DNA of 64,000 bases from Melampsora larici-populina 98AG31. Taxonomy: Eukaryota; Basidiomycota; Pucciniomycetes; Pucciniales; Melampsoraceae. A program made the translations under genes and the position numbers. The stretch is taken from contig NW_006768807.1 in the NCBI RefSeq assembly GCF_000204055.1, positions 219,497 through 283,496 on the forward strand, in the 5' to 3' direction. The notes below the pieces were generated by a model. It was not told the origin of the DNA. It saw only the letters and a list, made by a program, of their open reading frames with translations, and made no database searches. Below, in pieces: positions 1 to 9,295 of this stretch. Every line of letters starts with the position of its first letter. Position 1 is the stretch's first letter.

Positions 1-2
1 AC

Positions 3-356
3 CGTACTTATGGAAAACGTGATCAAGAGATGAGAAAGCAAGTAGAAGAACATAATGTTGGCCATTTCGATTTCTTGTTGTTTTGAATTATTGAACTGAT
101 TTGGTTTCATTCGGCTTTACCATAGAAATCTATCAGATCTTCATCTTTATTGGATTTACATAACAAAGCTTCTTCTAACATTTCAAAATCAAAATCAAAA
201 GCCGAAAAAGAGAAAGATAAAAAAGAAGCTGTAGTCTGGGATCACGATTCGATGATGGGTTTGGGTGGAAAATTGATGGGTGAGAAACAAAAAGCCGATA
301 TGATTAGAGATGCTAAAGGACTCGGTGGTAGATTTGGTGGTGGTAGTTTTTTGTAA
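3..356 (+). CDS. DUF3752/GPALPP1-like protein, C-terminal part (5' partial)
   Basis: This is the 3' end of a gene entering from the left edge. The exons that fit are 3-56 and 126-356, with a 69-bp phase-0 intron (GTTGGC donor, ACCATAG acceptor). The first exon reads GKRDQEMRKQVEEHN. The second reads RSSSLLDLHNK, then a lysine/serine stretch, then ends in WDHDSMMGLGGKLM and a RFGGGSFL terminus. The order 'K/R-rich, SLLDLH, WDxDxM, C-terminal RFxxGxFL' matches the C-terminus of the DUF3752 (GPALPP motifs) family from my memory of the human protein. The family is nuclear and poorly characterised, possibly linked to RNA processing. The donor is not GTRAGT, so the exact exon-1 end is less certain than the last exon. 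No neighbour suggests a shared function. Confidence 0.7.
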
Positions 357-903
357 AATCAATTCACTTCTTGCTATCTTGTAACATTTTATTGCTCTGT
401 TGAGTAGGCTTTCCATTTTCTATTAATCTGTGAATATTGAAATACTGAAAACGACTGACCCGTGTTGTCAATATCTCTCTGAGCGCCTTAGTAAGTCCAA
501 TCAAGGTCAAATCAAACAACAGTGATGAGTAAACTTTTACTGCAAATCTATAACACTGCAGGCAATCTTCCTGACGAGTGATCTAGGGAGAAATGAAGGT
601 GCAGTAATTCCAGCAGTGTATCCATATATTTGTATATAAGTAAGGCACTTCAAGCCTTTAACATCAAGTCCTCCTACTCTCCTTGTGGATTGTGCCATCA
701 TATATATATATATATCTCCAGGCTCATTGTGGTTTATATTGTAAGCATCAATGAGCTTCTGTATTCTAGTATAGAGCAAATGACTTCCGTTGTTGTTTGT
801 CCAAGGACATACCTTTGCAACTCCCTGGTTTCTTACCTTCAATGCTAGATTGAATATTAATTCTCTTCACATGAAGCAATCTTTCAAATCTTACTTGCTA
901 CAG
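357..903. other. Intergenic, no gene seen; (TA)n tract
   Basis: There is no convincing coding frame between the DUF3752 stop and the family remnant at about 904. The only obvious structure is a short (TA)n microsatellite at about 700-715. Open frames here have no splice or family support. Confidence 0.5.
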
Positions 904-1037
904 TTCCTGTTCTTTTACCAGAGTGAGTACAGGGCATACTTCACTGAGGCTTAATTGGTTGATTGCTTTTAGAATCTGTTCAGCTACTCTCTCTGGGATT
1001 TTCACTCCCAATAAGTCAGCATGTTTAGCCAGAGTCT
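904..1037 (-). pseudogene. Remnant of the C-terminal exon of the secreted family
   Basis: On the minus strand this stretch translates to LAKHADLLGVKIPERVAEQ and then SLSEVCPV, which lines up with LARHADLLGVEIPKRVESY...GLGEVLLCAHSG in copy A next door. The nucleotide match (AATAAGTCAGCATG core) is visible against 1605-1630. Downstream the frame is lost and there is no long ORF, so only a fragment of the last exon survives. It lies on the same strand as copies A-C, immediately 3' of copy A, and is best read as a degraded tandem duplicate. A splice acceptor-like TTTTCTGTAG precedes it, so a short chimeric exon cannot be excluded. Confidence 0.7.
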
Positions 1038-1317
1038 ACAGAAAACAAAAGACCAAAGAAAGATGAAAATGAAAACAAGCATGTGTTGAGTCAAAAAAAA
1101 TTGTTTTGCAAGTTTTACTTCCTGTAGATTTCTTAATTGAGGAAATCAGTAAAACATCAAGCTTATATTGTCCTCTGATATTCTGGGTACTGACAGAAAA
1201 TGAAGTGGTGTTTAGGTTTCCAACGTTAAAAAGAGACTCAATAGGATGGTTCTGAATCTGTGTTGAAACCTGAAATGGGGTGTGATAGATCTCTAGACAC
1301 TTAAAAATATGTTCAAT

Positions 1318-4251
1318 CTAAAAATTATCAATAAATTGATTCAAACCAGAGATTATACAATTTCTTAGATCACAATATCTTTTTATGAGAATAGCCTCGG
1401 AGGTGAGTGGTCCAGAGATACTTGACCATTTTCCAATGACTTGGGACCGCTTGGGGGGTGGTTGTTTTAGTAATTTGAATATCTCTCTGATTTCTAAAAG
1501 GATACCAAATTTCATCCCAGAATGGGCACAGAGTAATACTTCACCCAGGCCTAATCCGTTTGTTGATATTGGGATGTAACTTTCCACTCTCTTTGGGATC
1601 TCTACCCCCAATAAGTCAGCATGCCTGGCCAGATCTTTGATATGTGCTTCAAAACGTTCTGAGATTCCTGGATTCTTCTCAGTCAGATAATATCTGGTAG
1701 GCTCTGACCTCCAAACAAAATTTCTGTTTTTATACTCTTCGCCACTGTATGAAATGACCTTCCCATTCATAGCATCAAGCAATTTAGATGCCCTGGATTG
1801 AATATCTGTTCTATCTATCTTTGTCAAATAATCTGTAGTTCCCAAATCAAGACTTTGATCTATAGCAATAAGTATAGCTAAATCAACAAGACCTTCCTTG
1901 ACTTCTCCACTTTTGCAAACCTCTTTGACAAAATTTGATTGATATTGAGACATCAGATCTAGTGTTACAACACGCTTGAACACTTGACCCCCAAATATTC
2001 TCACAGCTTTCTGCATGGTGACTGGACTTTGGTTTTCAAGAAATTTTGCTTGCTGACGATATATTTGATAATCTTTTGGAGATGATTCCTCAAATGTTGG
2101 AAATTCTTCATCAGCTTTCAGAGATTTGGCCCAGTCTTGAGCATATTCTGGCAGATGATTTTTGATATGATGCCACTTCCAGACAATGAGTTTTTCTCTG
2201 AATTGTTCATCTAAGAAGATTACTCTCCGTGCTCCCTCAGATAAATCTCCAAAAGAATGCACAAATGACCACATGTCTTCCTTCCATGTATCCATTCCTT
2301 CCATGTATCTATGGGAATTCAAGTAATCAAACTCTAAATCATTGATCAAGATAGACAGGCCAATTGTCTTATCATGGAATTTCAAGCAATTCTGAAGGAA
2401 TAGCCTTCTATCCAGTTTGAAGAGTTCTTCCTTGGTGAGCAAAGTTTTTTTGTCAATTTTTGGTACTTGATTATTGATTGAAGCAGGAACTACTGTATCA
2501 AACAATGATATTGAAGGTTTGAGAAAGTTTACCGCAGAATTGTTCTTGCCCTTCTTGGATTTGTTATTTTTCTTCCCTTTTTTACTTCTAAGAGTTTTTC
2601 TCTTTCCTTGTCCATCTTTTTCAATCTCCTTAGCTGTATCCTTTGAGTCCTTCAGTCTTTCTTTTCCCAGGTCTACTTCTGACCCACTAGTATTCCCATC
2701 CTGCAAAGCCCCAGGGCTGTTTTTTTCAGTACTTGAGTCTCCATTGATATTGTTCAGATTCTCTTTTTCATCTTCCAAAAAGTTTTGATCACTGAAACTA
2801 TTCCCCAAATCAACCACTGGATTATCTGCCTTGGTGTTTCTGAATGCTGTGGCCTCTTCATCATGGGGTGTTTTGAATGATGGGGTTTGAAATTCTTTCT
2901 TTTGCTCTTTTAGTGCAGCATCTCTGTTTTCTGGATTCAAAGCTTCATCAAAATCATTCAATGCAACAAATGAGTTTTTATCACTAATCACTTTGATAGG
3001 TGTTTTTGAAACTTCTGGCATTGGTTTCTTTTCTTTCACATCTGGAAGAGCTTCTCGTGGGCTGATTTTTTGGGTTTCAAATTGGTTTGTCTTTTCTTGA
3101 GTCACCAATCTCTTTGGTTCATTGGATTGTAAACCTTTGGGCTTCGTCTTGCTTCCCTTATGATTATATGAGTTGATGTTCTGTGTCTCAACTTTCCTTA
3201 TGACATCTGTCTTGGACTTAATCCATGAGCTGGGAACTTTTGCAACCTTTGAGAAAACTTCTGGATCCCCTACCTGGACATCTGGTCTGATGTTATCTTG
3301 TTTTGAAGGATCTTTTGATGCTATCAGTGGATTATGGGGTGGCTGTTGATTCAGCTTGTGGGTGTCAATGGTTCTAAGTTTCCTTTCTATCAAATCACTC
3401 TTGGAGTATGGGTCATTACTTGAACCAATCTGGGCTTTTGGAATCTCCTTTGTCTTTGGGAAAACCCGAGTGGATTGAGTATCTGCCTTAAGATTATCCA
3501 TCTCCATAACATGGCCTGTCACCACAAGAGATGAAGTTTAAACATACACTGCTTATTCAAGACATCAGATTATGAACCTATAAGCTCACCATTAACTTCA
3601 TTCGGCCTTCTGAAGGCCACTTCCAATCCTTCAGGCTGACATTGTGAATCTTCAGTTGGATGATAACGTTCAGAAGGCTCAGATTTTTGAATTTCTTTGA
3701 ATGATGGTTGTGTAGTTGTGTATTTTTGATAAGATACCACAGATGGTTGAATGTAACCCATACAATCAATTGATGATGTATAACTGGCAGAGTATGGTTC
3801 TACTTGTTTCAAAAGACTGAACATGCAACAAATGATGTCAGCTTCAAGAATTGATTGATCTAAACCTTATTTCCTCACATTGCACATACCTTTTGGAGTG
3901 TTGAAATGTTTCCTTTGTATGAAAGTCCTCAAAAGAGCCATGTGCATTGTTGTTGGTTGGTGTTATCATCTCATGTTTAAAAAAGGAGAATCCTGATGAA
4001 GTCTTTCCCCCTTCCTCAAAATCAGCCTGGTTAGTTGCTTCTGAGGACAATGGGAATATACCATCCAAGATTCCTGCACTTTTCCATAGATGATAATATC
4101 TTGATCCACCCTCTTTGCTCTCCAAATATGACTTTGATAACCCATCAAATGCCCAACTCAGTTGAGGTTTGAATGATAGAAGATAAATCAAGCAGAATAT
4201 GATATTTGTCTGCAAGCAGTCAAAGTAGAATCCTTTCATGATTGCCTTCAT
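1318..4251 (-). CDS. Secreted-protein family, copy A (928 aa, 3 exons)
   Basis: The exons are 3890-4251, 3590-3816 and 1318-3515 (minus strand), joined in phases 2 and 1 (GTATGT/TTCAG, GTGAGC/GACAG). Residues 1-34 form a signal peptide with a hydrophobic core FCLIYLLSF. Motif 1 (YHLWKSAGILDGIF) lies at about 53-66, followed by FSFFKHEM. The middle is long, hydrophilic and low-complexity, with an ALNDFDEAL motif and a lysine-rich run KKGKKNNKSKKGKNNS. The last ~390 residues form a predicted helical globular domain with conserved blocks LIVWKWHHIK, KADEEFPTF, DAMNGKV, LARHADLLGVEIP and IGKWSSI. No known catalytic family is recognised. Copies B and C share the exon layout. Secretion is inferred from the signal peptide; extracellular or host-directed function is speculation. 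Confidence 0.85.
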
Positions 4252-5886
4252 GATTGACTTGTTACAATTGAGGTTGAATTATCTAGTTGAAAAGTGAGGT
4301 TATGATTTAATTGGAAAAGAAGCTCAATGCAAAAATTGAAACATTTATCACACTACATATTTCTCTGACTCTGTGAGTGGTCTCCGGTCTGTAAGATGTA
4401 CACACCATGTGTACTATGTAATCAGTGTGACCTCACTCCAATTCTTGTAAAATGTGCAGCAACATATGTAACATGTCACAAAGTCTAACTCACACAACAC
4501 ATGAGAATCAGCTCAAGTCACAGTCAGTGTAAATAGCACTGCAAGTTGACTTTCTGGAACCCCATCAGACAAGCTTGATATGTGCTGCCATGTCTCCTCA
4601 GGTTTGTCAATCTTCAAGCAAAACACTTTGATCCAATCTTTCCATTCTGACAATTTATCCCTCAATTGGTGATGTTTGTCAGACTTTGTGTCATTTTGGA
4701 TTGGTCTTCTGATGCCCTGTTCTCAATTCATGTATCTACTCAAAATCAAGCAATACAAGTGCAGTATTTTACTTTTTGCAGTTCTCCTTTTGTCCCCCTG
4801 CAGAAACTAACATCAACATTTTAGGAGACCTCATCTTATGTGATCAGAAGAAAAAACAAGTATGTAGTTTCATTGCAATGAAGTCTATGGTGGGTAGTGC
4901 TTAGAAGTCTCAATTGTTGGACAAAATCCAAATGTGTATAAGAACTGGGTTTTTTGTATGGGCAACAAGAAGGCAAAAAGAAAGAAGCTGCAAAAGAACT
5001 CCATGAAAAATAAACCACAACAACTAAAGCTGAGATTTCTAGAAGTGATTATGTATGTACATCATGAACCCCTTGCATCCCCTTTGTTTGTTTGATGTAG
5101 AATGATTCACAAAATCTCAATCTATTGTGATGATACTTCAAAATCATGTGCAACTGGTCTCAAGGCTAAGTACAAAGCAGGCAAAATTGGTATGCAATGA
5201 TACCCTTGCACTTTTTGATGCTCCATAAAATATTATTATATTCACACTGTCATTTTACTACTCACTGGCAGACCAGTGAGTACATCCAGCTCAATCCAAT
5301 CTCAAATCCATGTCAGTTCAATATCAATCCAATCTCAATGTTTGGCCTAGAGTAGCAGACAAACAACCTTCCAGAATGAACTGGAATAAAGTTTGGTTGC
5401 ATGTCCACACATGAAGGTGTCAGAATGTCTGGGTTTGTGTGATTATGCAGCCCATGCATATCCCCCACTCAAACATAATTGGAGGTCAAACTGATATTGA
5501 ACTGACATTGGATTGAGATTGGATTGAGGTGAATGGAACTCACTGGCCTGCCAGTGACTAGTAAAATGACACTGTGATTGCTAAAGCTTTGTACACTCTC
5601 AATAACAAGGGATACACACACAACATATTTAAATATCAAAATGAATTTTATTAAAATCATCTCTTCTCTCTTCCTCTCTCTCTTGACTTTGTACTTTTCT
5701 CTTTATCTTCCTATAAGTTGAGCTCATAAGAATAAAAATGATCCATGCACCCAAACTGATGACACTAACAACTGAGAGAGAAAAATAAAAAATGACTAAA
5801 AACTGAAAACTGAAAAACAACGTGTTGACTTAAAACAAATATAGATCAAAGGTAAATTACCTTATATAATAACAGATAAGATTAAT
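4252..5886. other. Intergenic between copy A promoter and CDC6 3' end
   Basis: No gene is supported here. The first few hundred bases are the presumed promoter of copy A. A degenerate inverted-repeat element lies at 5242-5576. A minus-strand ORF at 5629-5820 encodes one hydrophobic segment followed by a charged tail; it sits just 3' of CDC6 and could at most be an alternative last exon (a GTAAGA sits at the CDC6 stop), but nothing supports it. Confidence 0.5.
5242..5576. repeat. Inverted-repeat (foldback/MITE-like) element
   Basis: The left arm (5242 to about 5335) and right arm (about 5479-5576) are imperfect reverse complements over roughly 95-100 bp. They share CA(C/G)TGTCATTTTACTA, the internal palindrome ACTCACTGG...CCAGTGAGT, CTCAATCCAATCTCAA and GTCAGTTCAATATCA. 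About 140 bp separates the arms. No clean target duplication is visible at the ends, so the element is either old or its true ends lie slightly outside. Confidence 0.65.
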
Positions 5887-8569
5887 TTAATCTCTTACAG
5901 ATCCTTCATCATTAACACCTACAATCCTATTCTTAACAGCCTCTTCTTCTTCTTCTTCTTGATTCTCTTCATTCCCAATCCTTTTTCCAACTTGACCAAT
6001 AAACTCTTTTTCATTACGATCATCTGATTGATATTTACGTTTCCTCTTGATCAATCTTTCTTCATTTATAATCACTTCTTTTAATAATTCATCAATCACT
6101 TTCTTTTCTCTTTCTAAACTTTTTAAACTTTTAATCAAGATTGAAATTCCATATACTGAACTTATTGTAACTTCATCCTTTTCAACATTTTCATTTGCTT
6201 TTTTCTTTCTTGGCGTTTTCTGAGGTGATAATACATTTGATAGTTTGGATTTAGAGGGTGATGAAAATCCCATCGATCTTGAAAATTTATTTTTGGATGG
6301 TGTACTTGTTGTTGATCTGATACTACTACTCGGACTTAGAAAAGAGTTCATCGAAATCGCCGATGAGAGGTTTACTAGTCCTCTAGTCTGTAAGCCTGAC
6401 TCGATGACATCTTGCCATTCACATTCACTAACTTCAGCAATCTTCAAGCCTTGCATCAATTCCTTATAGACAGCAAATGCTCTCTTCTTTCCTACTCCGC
6501 CTTCTCCACCGTTGGCTTGATGACGAGACCAAGCTACACAAAGACAAACTAGTCCTAGACTTTGATGCAAGTTCAAATCATTGAGCTTGATCTTGCACTC
6601 CTGTTCTGAACAAGTTTTGTTACTCGTACTAGATTGATTCAAGATTTTGCTTTGGTTCAAGTATTTGATTAACTCGGTGGCTGTGATCTTGGGGGCGGTA
6701 AGAGGTGTGAAATGACTGGTAGGATCTATAAATGGGTTGGTTTGGGGTTTAGAGTTATTGAGATCAGGTAACAGTTGAGAAGTAGATATGATTCGGCTGA
6801 ATTTCCTCATCTTGGTGGGCGTATCAAGGACCGAATGGTTAGAAGTAGGGTCATTTTCTTTCGAGCTTGGGTTGGTGAAATCAATATTCTCAATTGCTCT
6901 CGATTCCAAAGTATCAATCAACTTTCGCAGAATTGCAAGGAACGTTCGGAGATCTCCTGTGACAGTTGAGACTCTTTTCGCACATAGTGTGAGAGCGGTC
7001 GACTGAAAGAGGGGAATCGATTCAGAGTTAAGCGGAATGTTGTCGCTGAAAAGTTTTTGAGCTGGTGATGAGCCCCAGGTCGAGACAGATGGTGCAGCTC
7101 TGGAGTAAGACGGAAGAAGATGCTTGAGGCGTTGTTTGACGACCTGAATCATGTCGTTTGCGTCAAACGGACTGAAATGGATCAAGTCCGGTTCGGGCCG
7201 ATGCCCTTCATCTTCAGTCGACTCCAGGGACCACGTGAATCGGGTGGTGAGATCAAGCGTGTTGGCAATTCCGATAACTGTAAAGTTGGAGTTCGGAGCA
7301 AGTTGTGAAAGGGTTAAGAGAGAGGTGATCAAGGGTTGTTTCGACGTGGCCAAATGATCAATCTCATCCAATACAATAAGACTGGGCAAAATGAATACCA
7401 AACATTCAGGGCTGGGTATATTCCAGGATAGAGATAGGAAAAAAAGACTAACCAGGGTTGAGAATGTTCGGTGAGGATAAAGTTCTTGACAAGATCTTTA
7501 ATGCTTGACTTCTTACTCGTCTTTTGAGGACTTCTGGAAGAGATCTCCTTAAGTCCTACACAAACTGCAATCTTACGCCAAAGTTGTTCATCGAGTGAAT
7601 TACTACTCGAACTGAATGATGAATCGATCATACTTCCAGATGAGCCAAGTGGATTGCCCATTGCCATACAATTGATAAAATGAACTCGTATTCCTGAAGA
7701 TGTCAAAGTTTGATGAATTTGGTGATCCGGGTTGAGTAAGATTGAATTGATGAGATGCGTCTTTCCTGTACCCGGTGGTCCAGAGATGTAAAGGCTTTTA
7801 CCTCCATCTGGATTATAGTTGTCATCATCAAACAGGCTGGGATATCGATTATTCAAAAATTGATGTATCTTCTTCACTTCTTGGGACCGTCCTACAATTT
7901 CATCCTTTCCTAGATCAGAAACTGATGATAGTCGGAGTAGATGGCGAGCGTGACTGAATACGTTTGGGAAGGGTAGCTTGACGATGGGTTTGACAGCTTG
8001 CTTGGGTTTTGGTGTCTCTTCCAAGTCTATCGATGTAGGAGTGGAGTCTGGGAGTAGAAAAGAGAATATCCCGAGTCAGCAAAGTGGGGGCAAGAAACAG
8101 TTGTATAACCGAATTCGTAAGGAACGACATGGATAGTTCAGATTGAAGAGGATTTGGACAAACCCGGTACAGGAGAGCGGTCTTGGATTTGAAGAATATT
8201 GGTATGAATGGTTTCGAGTTTAAGTCTTTTGGAGTCTATCTCATCGATCGAAAGTTTGCAAGGATAAGAGATCGACTTAGAGAGTGGTTTTGAAGGTGAA
8301 GAATTGAGTCTAGAAGAGGTTCGTCTGATTTTACAGGGTGGTGACGACGAATGATAATTTTTAGTATCTTCTGCTGATGGAGATGGAAAGGTCGATGAGG
8401 AAGAGATTATGCCATCAATGGCACCAAAAGTGGTGAACGGATTGCTCTTGAGATTTTGAGATTGAACGCGAGTCGTTTGTTTAGAGGGTTTGGATGGACT
8501 TTGATGAACGGAAGGAGAGGATGAGGTAATTTGAGATGATGGTCCTCGACGTCTGGTGGCAGTGACCAT
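5887..8569 (-). CDS. CDC6: Cdc6/Cdc18 replication licensing ATPase (831 aa, 3 exons)
   Basis: The exons are 8164-8569, 7453-8047 and 5887-7381 (minus), in phases 1 and 2. This AAA+ protein loads the MCM helicase on ORC-bound origins in the nucleus. Visible features are Walker A GPPGTGKT (about 225-232), Walker B LIVLDEID (about 335-342), sensor 1 VIGIANTLDL, a PFDANDMIQVVKQRL block, and sensor 2 CAKRVSTVTGDLR. A C-terminal winged-helix region (LGLVCLCVAWSRHQ...KKRAFAVYKELMQ) follows. These favour Cdc6 over Orc1 or Orc4: there is no BAH domain and the sensor-2 motif is Cdc6-like. Many CDK consensus sites (SPSK, TPTK, TPSK, SPQK, TPRK) lie in the disordered N-terminus and the linker, plus a KRLKLE putative cyclin-docking motif. 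The protein is longer than usual because of disordered segments. The start at 8569 (MVTATRRRG) is chosen over an in-frame upstream ATG at 8719 because the upstream 50 residues look like translated leader. Confidence 0.9.
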
Positions 8570-8768
8570 GATGGATGGTTTTGAGATAATGGTTTTAACT
8601 GATGAGTGGTGATATGCTTCCGAGAACGGAAAATCGACGGATGATACTGAAGTTAAGGTTGGGGTTGGATTCAAGAAAAGCGTAGGCTTGACCTTGTAGA
8701 AAAGTAATAGCGAATCCAAGAAAGTGACTGAACAAACAAAAACAAAATAACTGATGTATGAATGAGAA

Positions 8769-8826
8769 TGGATGAGGGATGAGGAATGAGGATGAGGATG
8801 AGGATGAGGATGGGTTGAGGATGGGG
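8769..8826. repeat. GATGAG/GGATGA simple repeat
   Basis: A run of degenerate GATGAGGATGAGGAT units is visible just upstream of the longer CDC6 open frame. It is probably part of the CDC6 leader or promoter and has no coding support. Confidence 0.7.
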
Positions 8827-8869
8827 CGGGGTCGGAGGAAGGTAAACAAGAATTTATGGATTTAAGCCG

Positions 8870-8875
8870 ACGCGT
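8870..8875. promoter_or_regulatory. MCB element (ACGCGT) upstream of CDC6
   Basis: An exact ACGCGT lies about 300 bp upstream of the chosen CDC6 start. MluI cell-cycle boxes bind MBF and drive G1/S transcription, and fission yeast cdc18 is a classic MBF target. Position and neighbour make it a plausible G1/S control site. A single hexamer is weak evidence by itself. Confidence 0.5.
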
Positions 8876-8924
8876 CTCAGCTCAGGTCACATGACCATGT
8901 CCATGTCGCGTACTTTGAGCGAGA

Positions 8925-8932
8925 TCACGTGA
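8925..8932. promoter_or_regulatory. Palindromic E-box TCACGTGA
   Basis: A perfect TCACGTGA palindrome (bHLH/Cbf1-type site) lies about 355 bp upstream of CDC6. A second palindrome, GGTCACATGACC, is at 8886-8897. The same TCACGTGA octamer occurs at 57121-57128 upstream of the phosphatase. Function is inferred only. Confidence 0.35.
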
Positions 8933-9295
8933 TTGATTTGCTTAGTACACTGAAGTCTGACAGCACCATTCCTCCAGCACTGCGGCTCACAAGAGCTCAC
9001 AAGGCCTTATTTGTGTCAAAAGATCTGAACATGTTTCTCATTCAAGCTCCAGTTGGCAAGTTTCCAACGCTTCTTCGGGTCAACAAAGTGCTACCTCAAG
9101 TTCACAAAACTCAATAACTCGGCAAGACTCCAAACGTTCTACTTCACATGATGACTCTGCATCTCGCCATGCAAGGCTAGCTAGACTCATTCAACTTCCC
9201 ATTATCAAGGACACGTGAGGAATGAGTTGAAATATGAAACTCCTTGTGCTTTATCTAGATTACATATCATGAATGAGTGGTGGGTTCTTTGGATC

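Noticed and set aside
537..848. Overlapping ORFs on both strands (101 and 72 codons)
   Set aside because: They run through a (TA)n tract, have no domain, no splice support and no relation to neighbours.
5629..5820. Minus ORF with one hydrophobic segment
   Set aside because: Possible alternative last exon of CDC6 or tiny membrane protein, but no homologous motif, no clear acceptor and low-complexity charged tail.
5887..8569. Reading the AAA+ gene as ORC1 or ORC4
   Set aside because: No BAH domain and the sensor-2/winged-helix text (VSTVTGDLR, then SRHQ...VYKELMQ) fits Cdc6; ORC4 would show different arginine-finger and C-terminal motifs.
8929..9219. Serine-rich open frame (and an overlapping 62-codon ORF) on the plus strand
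   Set aside because: The Ser-rich frame ending ARLARLIQLPIIKDT has no ATG and no recognised family; it may be chance or a gene fragment. Not enough to annotate.
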